This document shows, in pieces, positions 48,481 through 62,524 of a DNA stretch of 64,000 bases. Made by a program: the position numbers and the translations under genes. The DNA comes from Pithys albifrons albifrons (Eukaryota; Chordata; Aves; Passeriformes; Thamnophilidae). The notes under the pieces were generated by a model. The model saw only the letters and a list, made by a program, of their open reading frames with translations, had not been told where the DNA came from and searched no databases. The stretch spans positions 13,326,561-13,390,560 of the forward strand of contig NC_092466.1 of the NCBI RefSeq assembly GCF_047495875.1, in the 5' to 3' direction. The first letter of the stretch is position 1; every line of letters starts with the position of its first letter.

Positions 48481-51400
48481 GTTTGCAGTTACTCATTGTT
48501 ACATAATCCTTGTATGCTCACTGCTCTAAGTGTGGCACCTTAATAGCTCCTGCAGACTTACCAGCTGGGAGGGCAAGTGTAAGAGAGGTTTCCCTGGGAA
48601 GGAAATTTTGTTGTGCCTGAAAATCCAGTGGCATCATGAAGAAAAGTCACCTTTGCATGAAGTGCCAAAGCATGGAAAAGAGAGTCTTTGCGTCCTAGAA
48701 ATAATTGATTTTGCAGAAATTGGCTCCTTCTCTTTGCTTTTCGTTTCATTGTTTTTTCATCTGTTTGCAAGCACACAGGGCACTTGCACATGTCCCAGAA
48801 CTGTCAGACTCCTGCAAATCACTCTAATGCTAAGAATCAACTCCATAAGCCTCCAGCAGTATCTCTTCCTCATCTTAGTTTTTCCTTCTTTCTCTGTGTT
48901 CCTGTCTGATGATAGAAATAGGTTCTTTCTGCATGGTTCAAATATGGAAGCAATACCTCGAGGGACACATTCAGACTCAGGATATAAAGTCTGGAGTTCT
49001 TTTTCTACCTTTGACATTTGAGAGATGCTTTTAAGTAGATGAGATACTATTACAGTGTCAGCCCATCTGTCAGCAGAAGCATTGATGTATGAATCCTATT
49101 CCTTTGCTCATTTTAACAGAAAGGCAAGTGAAGCTGTCTGGTGGTTTGCCTTGCTTCGTGCCTCAGGACGACTAAGAAGGGAAATTTGTTTTCATTTTCA
49201 AGGCTCTGTTGTACTTGCAGTGTTTAATGCTGTTCAGTCCCACATGCAGGCAAGCAGATTGCCTGCCTAAGCTGCTCTTGCAATTCCCCTTGTAATGGAG
49301 AACAGCCCCTTTGCCGGCCCTTTCACCTGCTGGCACTTGTTTTCGAAACATGAGCATCTTCCTCCAGGTTAATATCCTTCTCCAGGTTGATACTAATCTG
49401 CAAGGTTCAAAGCAGGGGTGAGATTTCAAAGCCTCCTTAACCATATTGGATCTGCAGTGTAACGCTCAGGCCGTGTTGAAAGCCCGTGTGTTGAAGCCCA
49501 TATAATCACATCTCTGCACCTGTTCCAGTGGAGAAAATTTCTTCTGAGTTTTATTTCTTAAGCCGCTCTCAGGTTTTTTCCGTTTCTGGCTGGTGCAATG
49601 TTCTCCTGTATCTGACCTCATGGAGAGACATGCAGCAGCTCCAGATTAGGGCAATGGAAGCCCTAATTAAGCATGAAAACTTTTCATCTGAGTTGCTGGC
49701 AAACAGCAGCTCCTGCACTGGCCATGGGAGTGCAGTTTCTGCCCTCCCATGCCTTTTCAGTCCATATTTGATAATGAAGGAAGGTTACCAGTAGCTGTAC
49801 TTCCAGGAGGCTGGTGTCTTGCTTTCTAATGGAAAACAGACCATTCTGTGCTCTGAAATTTTTCTTACTCTTGGCAGGGTAATATGTGTAACCTAAGTTT
49901 TGAAGTTGCTTGTGCCCTGGTAGAAAGCAATTGATATGTTGCTCTTCCTCCCACCTCCTCCTCTCATCACTTCTTTCTTGCTATCTTTTTTTCTATTCAT
50001 TTAATTAAACTTTTATGCTAGGCTCTGCAGACAGCTGAAGTGGCAGCTCTCTAGACCTGATCCCTTACAGCCATAACACTGATGCACTAAAGGCAGATCA
50101 GATAAAGAACCCTATAGATGACACAAGGATCATGTGGGCTTACAAAACCAACAGCCAGGTCTGACACTGCAGTGCTATCAGACAGCTTGACTGCTGCTCA
50201 TAAGGGAATTCCAGGGCCTGGCTGTGGCCTGAATTTCTTTGATGCAAGTTACTCTTTTCCTGGATGTTTTCTGTGACAAAGAATTATTGTCCAATTTCAG
50301 GGGGGATCTGTGAAATGTTAATTCCCTGCCTGAGCCAGGGGGTATGGCAGAAGAGAGCTGTGTGGTACCTGCAGCTTGTTGGTTAGGCTTGGACTTCCCA
50401 GCACTTTTGTGAGGATGTTTCCACAATCTAGGCATTCTTCTGATGTCTCTTTATTGTGGCTTTGTGTGATGGAGAGGACAGAATAGACAAGTGTAAATTT
50501 ACAGGGAGCATGAAAAATTGCCCTGGATGCATGCACAGTGCCTAGCAGGGCACAAATGACTGTTGTGTTTTTTGCCCTGCCTGTCTGCCCCATCCAGCTT
50601 CTAAAGCTGGTCACAAGATGTGAAAAGGCACAGAAATCTGCATCTTCACTGGTCTTGTCCTGGATGGACATTGGCCTGATCTTCAAAGCACTTTCTTGCC
50701 CTCAGAAATGTTTGGGAAGAAGCTGCTGGATGGGATGAGTTGTGGCTTCTGATTTCCTGTGGCTTGCTTTCCCAAGCACCCTCTCCTTGCATCACCCAAG
50801 CACATGTTGCATCATATAATCCCTGTGTATCGTTCAGCTGGCCACTGTGGGTTACATGTGTGGCCAGGCAGGCTGGAGAACACTTGTGTTTTCATTTTAC
50901 AGCTGAGTGCATGGCTAGTTATGTACAAACTGTTCCTGATGCTGCACTGCTCCTCATGTTATTGGAAGAGCATCTGCCAGAGGAGAACAGGCTTGGATGC
51001 TCACTGGCAAGGTGGACATGTAGCCAATTGCCTATGGAGCAACTGGTGCTGGTGTTCAAACCATGTGGCTCTGTGGCTACCCTTGGCTTAAAGCTCAGGA
51101 AGCCACTGCCCCAACAGGGTCAGGCACAACAGCTCTGGCCTTCAAGGCAGCTCTGTGTTGCCTGTGGTAGGGAACAGTGTACTGTGTGCCTTTTGCACCT
51201 GGCACTGCTGACCAGAGTCTCGCTGTCAGGTCTTGCAAATGCCACCAGGCAGGGATACAGGCTGGAAACCTCCTGAGGGGAGGATGGAGCTGGAAGGAGT
51301 CCCTTTTCTCCTGAATACCAGCATCTGATTCCATGTGCTGTTTGTCCATCACAATTTGTAGCAGTTTTATTGTCCGCAAGTTTGGAAAAGTCATAGCCCC

Positions 51401-54400
51401 AGAAGCGTTTCTTGACAATGTGCCTGCACCACTTAAAAGCTACTGAGATAAAAAAAGACAAAAATATCCCCTACTGTTGTCAAAGACCTCCATCGATGCT
51501 TTTAATACCCTGCCAAATATTACATGTGATTAGTTGGTATAATACACAGAATACCATCTGGTCCATAAGCTACACATCCAGAGATGGATGATTATTATCT
51601 GAATGAAAATCCTGGAGTAACGCTCGAGCATGTGGAGTGTAACTTAGAGGCCCTGTAAACACTTGGAGTGCCCACTCGACTCCGAGCAGTACACGCGCAG
51701 CCGCCATGGCTGCTGTCCAAACCAGTCTACTTTCCCAGGGTTTGCTTTCATTCTCAATTAAATTAACAAGGCTCCTCAGGCAGACTTGTACTTACAAGAC
51801 CAAGGTTTTAGCCCCAGCCTCCCTTCTTAGGGTGCTGGGTTGTGTTTGTTCTACAGGACATGTTGTCCCTCCTTCCAGTGGAGTCCTCCGTCATGTTTTG
51901 GTCCATCTATACAGCCCTTTGGGACAGCTCTGCAGGTCCCCTGTGTTCCTCCTTCTGGGCATGGGCTTTATGAACCCGTGTTACTCAAGTTCCCCTTTTG
52001 TGTTTAAAGAGAGAATGTTGTTCATGCCATGTGTTGGGGCAGGGGTTGGAAGGAGCTGGCATGGGTTTGAGTGTGCAGCAAAGGTACTTGCATTGTGTGA
52101 TTGTGCTAATGATGGAAGGTGCCTTTAAAACCGCTTTTCTGATACCCATGGACTTTTTCTCCCCTACCTAGAAATAATTCTACAGAGAAAAACCTTTTGC
52201 CATTGCAATAGGCACCAGTAAGGACAGGTTGTTGCAAGACGAGGTTTGTTCTTACATCATATTCTAGCATGTAAATACTTCCTGCACTGCAAGCCCAGCT
52301 GGGCAACCAATGCTTTGGAGTCTGTCCTTCCCACACACTGAACACCTTTGCTGTCCCTACATGCTAGATGAGCATCCTGGGGAGATGCTGGCATGGCACC
52401 CGAGGCCAGGCAGTGTCTGAGCTGAAGGGCCCATGCTGGGGCTGGCAGCTGGCTCTGAACTGTTGGAACCTGCCTGTCCTGCTTGCTTACCTCCCTGGAG
52501 TCCTGGAGCAAGGTATCCGTTACATGTGCAGCTCTGTCTGTCTGCTCAGGCAGTGGGATTTGTTGTCTGTACTCCTTTCTAAATCCCTCCAAAGACGAGA
52601 TACACACGTGTTTGGAACCAGATATGCAGGCAAAACATCTCAGGGTTTGGAGAGAGGGAGAAAAGAAGACAAAAGAGTCTCCTCCCAGCGTGGAGTTAAA
52701 ACCTGTGGTTATGTTGTGCTTGGCACAGTTTCTTCATTGTACTGAGCTGGGTGGTTGCTCTCCCCTTCTCTCCAGAGCTACAAGAAGTGTCCTATGGACA
52801 TGAGTAGATACCATTTCAGATGGAGTTACTGAAATAAAATGTACCATTGTGTTCAGAGCTATTGTTTCTGTTTCCAATATTGAAGTGACTCATGGTTTCC
52901 AGGGGACACTATATCAAGCAGAGCTAACAGGCTGTAGAGAAGATGTAGATTATGAAAACAGAGAGATTAAGTTTCATACCTTTGGAGCTAACGTCTTACC
53001 TCTCTCATATCAATGTATGCAGGGGGGAGTCTTGCAGACTCACAAAACTACCAATTTAAGTAAGAGTGTGTTTTTAACAAGGTTTTGTTAAAACTGTGGT
53101 CACCGCTGTGTGAACAACAGAGGACTCTCTAAGGATGAATTCTGTGATTGCAAGTTCAAGGACCATCCGGTGTATAAATTGGGTTTCAGAGCGTTTCTGT
53201 GCCAGGCTTTGCACCAGTTCAAACAAAATCACATGCAAAGATGGGATCTGGCTGGGTAGTCAACTCTTACCACTTTATAAGAGAGAGTAAGGAAAGGTGC
53301 ACTGTGTAGCAGGTGTGATTCTCCATCCCTTGACACCCTCAGTACTTTTAGGGGCTGCCTGAACCCAGGAGGAGTCACGCTGGCACACAAAGGGCCCCTT
53401 AAATGAAGAACTCACAAGATGCATTCTAAGTCTATCATGTTGTGGAGCAGATCAGGAGTTTTGTTCCTTGGATGATCTGACAGCACTGAACAAAACAGGC
53501 AAAACCAAACCAGCCTGTGCATCATGGTGGCAACATCTAGTGTGTGTTTTTGCTAGCAGCAAGGGTGCAGTTAATAGCAGCACCCTGTTAATGGCTCCGA
53601 GCTGCTTTTAGGATGCTCCCTCCAGCACCCTGCTTGCAGTTTGATGCTGCTGTCAGAGGTTTCCTAAAGATCAGAGGGTTTGAAGCCCTGCAGGCATCCA
53701 CCAACCCACCCAGCCTTTGGGCTGCTCTGAGCTGCTCCACCTGCACAAATTCAGGTAGGATTTAGACACTTGTACCCTTTCCATTGTAAGGCCTTTGGAA
53801 TGGCTCAGTAAGTCCACCAATAAACCCTAAAATATCACTGTATTTCAATCATTGTATTGAAAGGCTTGAGATTTCAAGAAGTGTGGAAGGTAAATATTTT
53901 TTTAAATTCCCAGGTAATGAAGGAAGCAGTGATTAATGGAAAAGACCTTCTTGCTTTGGTCCCTTTCAGTGAAGCTCTTGGAGTTGCTGTTGTGTTTAAA
54001 ACTGCAACCTCTGCTCTGATGGAGCTGCCAGATCCAGTTCTGTTGCTGTCTGAAGGCCTGCTGTCAGGTCCTGCTCCCCTCAGTGTCCAAGGGCACTATG
54101 GCTGCAGCATGTGTCCCTGGAGCATGCTGGTCTCTTGATGCTTATGCACAGTCTGAAGAAACATTTGAAACCTGTGGGTTTTGTAAGGATAAAAAAGTTG
54201 TGGGATGTAAGGAAGGATGCTCTTCTGTTGATGTTAGTTCTTTTCAGCCAGGATTTTCACTGTGACCTGCAGTGGGCCTTTTAGGGCATGCCCAGGTTGT
54301 GCAGTCTCAGCATGTGGGCTGTCTGTGGCCAGCTGTTGGGAAAAAAAATGGCAAAATGCTTGCAGCCCATCACAAAATTATGTGCCTTTCTTAGAAGCTA

Positions 54401-57400
54401 ATTGACCTGCTGGGACATGGCATCAGCATGGCTCTGACATCTCTGCATGACCCTGCAGTGCCACACAACTGCAGCATTCATCTCTCTGTGCCTCTCTAAA
54501 ACAGGAGTTGTGGTATGGCCTTACTTCCCAGGGATGGTGTTGGGACAAATCCACTGTAGCTACCAGAGCAACAGGGGACATAAAATTACCATGGACAGAT
54601 GGAGAAGTATGAAGTAGCCTTTGTCTAAGCATCTTCCAGGGTGGTTAAGTTGGATGAGGCCAGTCTAATTTAGCACTGGGGAAAGAAAATGCTTCTGGCA
54701 GGAGAATTTCAATAGCTGCTCTATGAAAGGACAGTGTGGGCTTTCTGAGAATCTCTTCAGAGATGCACCAAGTGCCTCTGTTATCCCAAACCAGCATCTC
54801 CAAATGTTTTGCCAGTCTGTGTTAGCCACAAATGCTGGGCTAGTTCTGCAGAGCCTTTAGAGAAAGCTGCATTTTTCTATGAAAAATACTAAATGTCTCA
54901 GCTGGGAAACAGCATTCCCTGTTTTGATGGATCATGTTGGGGAAAGACTTCCAGTCTCTGCTCCCCACTTCTTCTCCCCTGGCTGTTTTACTTGGATGCT
55001 GAGAGGTTTGTAAGGTTTCCAAGATTTTTGCTGGAAATTCTCAGACCTGAGAAAGGCATTTTCCCTTTGGGGATTACACCATACTGTAAATGTCTGTTCT
55101 CTTTTTTTTTTTGTATGCATTTTCCTGCTTTTGTTTGACTTTCTCACTGATCACACTATATTTAATTCAGAACATATCCTATAATGCTGTAATTGTCAGG
55201 CATGTCAGCTAGTTATATGGACAATTTTTGCTGTTTTTTTTTTCTTTCAAAATAAAAGGAAAACAGTTCCTGCTGCTGCTTTTCAGGGATTGAGTTATTG
55301 CACTTCTGTTGCATGCTGTGGCATCATGTAGCTTCACAAGAGAGCCAATATCACTGACTGCCTGATGCAATTATTTCTATTGCATTGCGAAACCTGTTAT
55401 TGCTTTAGGAAGAGATGGAGTTTCACCTCCTTCTGCTGTGTAAGATGTCAGTTATACATCTGAGGGACTAACAGATGGGCTGTGCTGTTCCATGTTCTCA
55501 CTCAAAGTTCTCCAAGTAGTTTGCAAACTTTTGCTAGTTGATGTTATGCTCGGAATAGTTCTGCTCTGGCCAGTTTTGAAGGTGTGGGAGTTAGGCAGAC
55601 CTCCTGCTGTCTTGTGTCTGTGAGAGTGAATTTGTTTGTTGTTCCTTAAAGAGGGTGAAACAGAGGAGAAATAGAAAGAAGTTCAGTGTGACCCACATTC
55701 TAGAGAAAATTCTCTAACAGCTGTATCCGGCAGAGGGATCTGTCCCAAGGGCAGTGGTTTCACTCCCTGCCATGCATGTCCTTCCATCACTGATCTCAGC
55801 AGGTATGGTCCTGAACTGGAGTAAATCAGGTCCTTCCATTCACATCATGAATGCTCCACTGATTAATCTTAGCAGAAAACCTATCCTGAAATCAAACCAT
55901 TGAAGAAGTGATCTTCTCTAGACCAGTGTATAGAAGGTGAATCTGTGGAGATGGGCTCTTGTGTTTTCCACTCTCTTGCTCAGGGGAATATGCTACAGAT
56001 GGACAAACCCACAAATGAGAGAATATGCATATCTGAAAACCACTGACAATAGTGCTTATATTTCCTTCAGTTTTGCTGGGTTTAGATGAGTACAGTTCCT
56101 CTGAATGTAGTCTCTGACTACTGCTCTGAGGCATAAGACTCAGGGCCTTTGATGGAGAGCAGGATCCCTTTTTAAATTTCATGCCATCTACCTGAGATCT
56201 GTCTCACATTGTACAGGTGCAAAAGCAGAGACAGGACCAGAGATTTATTCATGGGAAAACTCTGCCAGATGACAGAATTCAACCCAATTCTGGCCATTAT
56301 TTTTCTTGCAGATCATGTGGCTTATGATTCAAAATATAGCTGAATATAGCTGATGATGCTGAAACCATCAGTCCTGTCAGTGAGCAGCACAGCTGGTTTT
56401 CAGCTTCAAAATGAAAGGAAATTGCTGCAACTCTTCAGGGGTTTAATTAATAACTCCTATTCTGGTATCTTACCTTCCCTTCTCATCTAAACTTTCATTA
56501 TCTGCCTTAGGGACTTTCAACCTTTTCTGATTTGCAGATGCCCTTAACCAACCCTTCCTGCTGAGGGTGTGAGTTCCGTCCTCACTAGTTTCAGATTCCT
56601 GGTAGTATCTTTGCTTTTCTACCAGTTTCTTTGGCAGACTCTAAGTGTGCACACAACCTCATACATGTACAGGTGCCTCCTCTCCTCTTCCCCATCTCCC
56701 AGCTGGCTATAGCCCTTTTCTTCCAGCTTAGGGACTCCGACCTCAGATCAGCCTTGTGAGAAGGGATCACTGAGAGCTGGGGTCACCATGTGCCTGATGC
56801 TTGGCTGTCTGCATGTACTTTATCTTTCAAGTCCAGCAGTGGCTAAATTAACATTATCGTTTGCTTGCCTAATTTTATTGAAAAACTCATTTTCTGATGA
56901 CCACTTGAAAACAGAGAAGCTAATATACATCTTGGCACTCAGTATAGGAAGAGCTGTAGTCTTGGGATCACTTGAGTGACTAAAAGTAAGGTGGCAAACT
57001 CACTGGGGTTTCTGGAGACACCTTTCAAAAATATCTGCTGCTCTTGGTCGTGGTTTGATTTCCATTTGCAGTTTCTCTGGCACACAAGTAAATTAGATGC
57101 TGGAAGCAGAGTGAGGCCTTGTCTCTCTCTGCAGAAGGTCGAGTCCATCATTTTGCAATGGTGGATGTTGTTTTGCTGACCAAACTAACTGGTTTGGATG
57201 AAAGTTGTTCTCAGGATGTTTAAATTTCCCGTCATTGCAGTGCTGACCTACTGCGGAGCTTTGTTTTTAACTGCACATGGCAAACCTACATCCACTTGAA
57301 AAGGAACCAGTAAGGTACCCACACTACAGATTATGTGGGTGTCCTCATTTGCTTATTTTAAGAGGTGTGGAGAACTTTGCTCTTCTCATTGTAGGAGTTA

Positions 57401-60400
57401 AAACTACTGCAAGGAAGGAAGAGAAGGAACTAATAACCCAGCAGGATCCCAGCTAGAGTGTGCAGTGTAAGGCATACATGGAGGTCAGGTAACTGTCTCA
57501 GTAGATTAATTTCAGAGAGTTGTATTTGATATAAATTTCCAAAACCTCAAGACCAAACAAGGAACAAAGTTCCTGCTGGCAAATGGTACAGGGTCAAACC
57601 GTTGAACAGTTTATACATTCATGTCCCCTGCACTGGTTGGTTTATAGCAGAGTAAAATTTTCTCCTGCTAAAGAGAAGTCACCCTTAGTCTCAGGTGTTA
57701 TAAGTCCCTATATCTACAACAGAAAGAAATGTGCTTTTATGAAAATTTAACCAAGATATGTAAAATATAATAAGTAAATAGTTATCAAGAAGATGCTTGG
57801 CTTCTCATCCTCAGAGGTGCTCTTGTAGCATCCCAAGGGGTGCTTGTTGTTCTTTGTTAAGGTTTTTAACCAGGTGTTACCATTACAAGACAGACAAGGG
57901 GTGGAATCTTATTTTCACAGCAGAACTGATGTGAAGTGACCACAGATGCCACCAGCTGTCAATTGCTGGGCCCAAACTGTTCTTATGTGTAGGAGCATCT
58001 CTTTCTTCACAGCATATTTGCATTCTTAGGGAAAGTGGCCTCCAGCAGAAGAGATGAGAAGGAAGATGCTCAGGGAAGTTGTTGAGTTGTAACCATGAAG
58101 TTTTCCTATTTTATTTTTACAAGTCAAGTGATTTCATGGTTATGAACAAATAGAAAGGAGTGGAGTGAGCCAGTGCTCTGAGTCTGTTTTCATTTTAATA
58201 AGGAGTAGCTCACATGAGTAATACCCTTGATTTTTAATGGGATTAATCATACTGATCATCTTCTGACAACTGTAAGAAAGTCATAATCTGGACCACAAGG
58301 TTTACAGCAGGTCTTTTAAATGATTAAGTTTAGTTCAGGAGCAACAAGGAAGGTGCTTGGAGCAGAAAGCAAAACCCTGTGCAGAACTTGGGTATGAAAG
58401 CTGTTGACAAACCCAAAGCAGTTCAGAAAGACAAAGCCTGGAGAGGTGATTTTGTGGTGAGTTATTTGTGGACATGCATCTGCTGTGTGAGGAGCAGGAG
58501 TGGGATGTGTTTGTTCAGCCTGACTCTAAACATGCTGCCTGAATATATGCAAAGCTCACTTCCCGGTTTCCATATACCCTCCCTGTTTCCAAACGGATCT
58601 TCTACCCTGTGATACAGGGCCATGGTAACATGTTTCTTCCTGCTCATCACACCAGTCATACAATTGGGAGGTTCCTCTGTGGTGGGATTCACATATTAAT
58701 ACTTGTAAGCAGATGAACTGAACTCCTCCAGGTTTGGCAAAATGCATTGCCCACCTGTGTTTTCTTGTCTGCCCAAAGCCAGCTACAGCCTAATTCAGTC
58801 CTTTGGGGCTCTGCATCCAGACTTCTATTTTTCTTTGTGCCGGGATGGTTTTACTCCGGGTAGCAGAATTACTTTGTCCCTAAGTTAACTGTCATATATC
58901 AAAAATGTGAGCAACAGCTTGTGGAAACTGCCCGTGTCTAAGCAGAATAACCTGGGGCATTAAATGAAGGTGTTTTTTTCATCAATCACATGTATATTTG
59001 TAATAATAACAAGAATTATTTCCTTTACTGGAAAAACTTTTGTCACAGATAAAAGTTTTTGACTTTCAGATGCTCTGCAGACATCTAATTAGGTGAACTG
59101 AAAATCTGTTTATTGGTATTTGTATGTTAATCATGTGAGGAAAGTGGTGTGCCTACCAGGAGGAGTTTCAGTACTCTATTCCCAGCTGCTCCATTTTTCT
59201 CCGCTCATCAGAACTTGTCTAAGTGGGGAAGTTGAATGTTGGCTCAGAACACCCCATCACCTCTGGGAGATTTGAGATGTTTCATTCAGGTCCATTGGTG
59301 TGTTGGGTTTTTTTTCCCCTGAATCTGTCTCTTCCTCATCTTCCACCTTGAATCCTTTCCTGCGGGCAGGAGGATACAGAATCCTGCTTTTCTAGGATTT
59401 TAGATCTAACTTGCGCTGGCTTTGAATGGCAGAACTGGGTGCAGGAAAGTGCTGAGGAAGAGTCTGTGCTTCTGCTACACTTTGTAACATCTAGAAGGGT
59501 TTCTGGCATGGCAGAACTGAAGAGCAGCCATTGCCTTCTGGTCTGTGTTGCAGGTTCTCTGTGCAGTTCAGACTCATGTGTATGGACGTTGTCATGCTGG
59601 GAGTATGTTTTTAAGGCATTGATGAGAACAGTTGGGCATGGAGGCAGGGGTGTTACTGCTGGGGTGCTGTTATGTCCTTGCTCAGGTCCTTTTCATGTCC
59701 GTTGTGTTTTCCATGTTATGCCAGAGATTCATTCCAGACTCAACACATTGGTCCAGGGACCAATCTACACACCAGAAGCAAGTGGTCTGTGGGCAGGGAG
59801 TTGAAGAGGGACTGTAACACTCCTGCAGGGATGCCCAACCTCACACTTCTCCGTGGGTGCCCAGTCTTGTATGGCCTTTTAAAGGAGCAGCAACTTTATG
59901 CCTTGTCTTAAGTTTTGCACAAACATGTGCATGGCTTCCCACTGGGATATCACCTCATACATTGAAGAAGATAAGAAATCTTCCATATTTCCTGGAGATT
60001 TTACATTGGGACAGGCTGTGTCCCCATGAATTTTGTTGATGGTCTCCTAAGTGCCTCTATCTCTCCCAGCTCCCTGCCATCCAGACCCTCCCAATGGAGG
60101 CGAGAGATGAGGTTGAAAGTATAGTCTAGGAAAGGCTGGCCAAACTCTTCCAGCTGCAGTTTATTGTATCTATTTTGCTGATATCCACCCTTTAGATAAA
60201 TAGCACAAAGTTATACATGTTGTGAGTCTCTTGATGTGGTTAAAAAGGCTTGTATTAGCCAAGCTAATCTAACTCCAAGAATAACCATGGGAATTTGACT
60301 GTATCGGTTCCAGCTTGAATCAGTCACCACGTAGTAAAGTGAGAATTGCCTTCCTGGCTAAAAGCATTGCAACAGTGAAGCTTCAAGTCAGTTAGTGGGG

Positions 60401-62411
60401 ATTCCCTCCCCCTCCTTTTGTGTTTTGTTTTGTTTTGCTTGCTTTTCTCCTTTGAACAAAACCCTTGCCCATGCCTGACCTCAGACACCCGGAGCTCTAC
60501 CTACAAGAAAACAAAATTTCCCATTTTCAGTAAGAAACATGTCTCTGTAGGCAGAAAAGCAAGTCAGCTAGCAATCCGCAAAGCTACGGTCTATTTATTT
60601 GCCAGGCTGACTCCCTGATGGGGAAACATGTGGGATCTTTTAACTACTTCTCCTGCACAGATGTTTCTTCTACTCCCAAGTTTCCTCTTGATCTTTGGTT
60701 TGCTGTGCCATATGGTGAAAATGCTGGAGATTTTCTGTGCGGCACAAGAGGAAAAGGATTCTGTGGGCTTAAAACAAAAACAGTAAAAAGTTAGAAAAAT
60801 AACTCTGACTGTTTTTTCCCCAAGTTAGCAAAAAAATATTTTTACAGGGAAATCTGTTGAGTTAGCAAAACCACTGTTAACTTGCACACCCTCACTGTTG
60901 GACAAGTAGCACTGATGAGATGAAATGCAGATTGAAGAGCATCTCTTCCCCTCCCAGCTTTTGCTGCTACTTTGGCTATTTGTGTTGATGCGGTTCAGGT
61001 GAGGAGGTAGGGGTTCTGCAAGGACAAGTAGGATGACTGCTTGCTTTTCCTTCTTTACCTTCCTTAGAGGCCACAGGGGCTGTGGACTGTGTTTTGAAAG
61101 ACGTCTCTTCTGGTCTGTTGGAAAGGAGCCCCAGGGCTGGCAGGACCTTTGGAGTTCCCCCTGCCCAAGGGAGCTGGGACTTCTGTATAGGGAGGGGAGT
61201 ATTGAGCATTGCACCATACATCTGACAAGTGGGGGAAATAAAATAGAATGTGAAGATTTGGATGTTTTTCTTGGCAGCATCACATGCTGAATGAGAGCAA
61301 AAGGTTGCAGAGGGTGAGCGGGAGGGCAGTTTTAAGGACTGGAGTCAGTCTCTTTTCAACAGGTCTGTGAAGATGCCACTGGAGCAGGTGCATCTTTCCT
61401 TTCAGTCTCAGGTTGTGCGTGGCCTTTCAGCTGGTCTTCAGCCTCAGTCCTACTGGTTCATCCAGTCTCATCACCCAAACAGATATTATAGAGTTCATTT
61501 AGGAATGTCAGATCAGCAAGCTTTCCTAGGCTTGTTTCCATGCAAAGTCACTGGTGGGCATGCATGCCGAGCATGGCCATTAATTATTACCTGTTTGAGC
61601 TCCTCCGGTTGAAAGCTGGTTGCAGGTCTGCAGCAAACCAGGATCCTGAGCCTGGATGGCCCTTAGGGGTGTGTTAGAAACAGATGGCTGTGGTGGGCTG
61701 GGTTTGGAAGGTGGTGGGGCAAGATCTTAGCTGCTGTGGGTGAAACTCTGGTTCACATATGCCATAACCATGTGCTGAAGGGTGCTTGTCATGAGCCCAC
61801 TTTGAGCTGTGCTTTCTGGCCATTCATGGGGCTGGTGTTCTCTGGGATGCTCTGCTCTCTGAGGCCTTCCTCCCTGGTGCCTTTTCTCTGTTGCTGTCCT
61901 CCATGTGGGGACTGCAGTGGAAGGTATTCCCCAAAACTCCATCTCCTCTGTCTCCCTGAGAGAACAGGAGTGCTCTTTCTTACTGGACTTGGGCAGTGGG
62001 CAGTGTCTTGCCAGAAAGGAAGAAGAAGGTGTTTTATTAAATAACTTTAATCTGGTTGCTTGAACAGCACTTTTAGCCTGGTGGGTGGTCTGTCACATGG
62101 TCAGGTAAAACCTGTGTCTCCACCAGCACACACAGGCTGTGGATTAGAGACAAGGAGTGTGTTTTGTAACAAATAATGAGGCTAATTTTAGAGCGGCAGC
62201 AAGGCCAGGTTCAGATGTCTGCCTGGACCCTGTCCCAGCTCCTCTCTACTGCCAGAAACTTGCCCTCGCTTTCTTGGAGTGAACTATCTCATACCTTTTT
62301 ATGTACAGGCTTCCCTGCAACAAGGCAGAGTAATTCCCGCAGTTGCTGTTGTTTTAAACCACACACAAACCAAGAGATCCCCTAATCCCTATGCAGTCAG
62401 TCCATGTTTTC
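48481..62411 (+). other. Intron 2, distal 14 kb, no gene seen
   Basis: No coding exon is recognised before the second exon. It contains T11 at 55102-55112, T10 at 55234-55243, a TGTTT-rich patch at about 60418-60440 and a pyrimidine-rich stretch at 49926-49995. The largest non-repetitive open frame of the window (50740-51276, 178 codons) lies here; it has no recognisable domain and is treated as chance. Segments 51470-51720 and 58950-59145 are listed as findings. Confidence 0.7.
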
Positions 62412-62442
62412 CCCTAAGATGTTTGTTGTGCTTCCTTTACAG
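62412..62442 (+). promoter_or_regulatory. Branch point and 3' splice site of the second exon
   Basis: CCCTAAG around 62412-62418 is a plausible branch point with A near 62417. A pyrimidine-rich run containing GTGCTTCCTTTAC follows, and the acceptor AG is at 62441-62442. The spacing of about 25 nt is typical. The role is inferred from consensus and position. Confidence 0.65.
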
Positions 62443-62518
62443 ATGCAGCTTCTGGACAAGTTCCCTATTGAAGGAGGCCAGAAAGACCCCAAGCAAAGAA
62501 TTATTCCTTTTCTACCAG
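62443..62518 (+). CDS. SH3PXD2A: SH3PXD2A coding exon (exon 3 in human numbering), PX domain
   Basis: This 76-bp exon encodes 25 full codons plus the first base of a glycine codon. It begins [12 protein letters not shown] and ends QRIIPFLPG. It continues the preceding exon in phase 0: FFDLQ then MQLLDKF is the exact family junction. The segment runs through the PX helix into the proline-rich loop, whose IPxxPxK-type motif (IIPFLPGK in the family) is interrupted by the intron, so the lysine lies in the next exon outside the window. The paralogue has MQMLDKFPMEGG here, so [12 protein letters not shown] supports SH3PXD2A. The initial ATG is an internal methionine, not a start codon. The acceptor is a pyrimidine-rich tract ending TTTACAG and the donor reads GTAATG. 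Confidence 0.96.
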
Positions 62519-62524
62519 GTAATG
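62519..62524 (+). promoter_or_regulatory. 5' splice site (donor) of the second exon
   Basis: The exon ends CTACCAG and the intron begins GTAATG. It is a valid but weaker donor than the upstream one, because +5 is T instead of G. It splits a glycine codon after its first base (phase 1), matching the family protein, where glycine-lysine follows the final proline. Confidence 0.88.

Noticed and set aside
50740..51276. 178-codon open frame, the longest outside the microsatellite
   Set aside because: No recognisable domain, no upstream promoter or splice context, a biased mix of C, L, W and S as in random GC-balanced sequence, and overlapping frames of similar length on the other strand.
52849..53091. 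80-codon frame with a somewhat protein-like composition
   Set aside because: No family recognised, no splice acceptor or donor at its edges in a matching frame, and it ends in a simple inverted repeat. Could be an old decayed exon but nothing supports it.
53072..53093. Perfect 8-bp inverted repeat TTTTAACA / TGTTAAAA
   Set aside because: Short AT-rich palindromes are frequent by chance and there is no gene context for a terminator or hairpin.
62443..62445. ATG as an alternative start codon for a short isoform
   Set aside because: It is the internal methionine of the PX domain, directly preceded by the intron acceptor. No promoter or 5' UTR signal is visible upstream.
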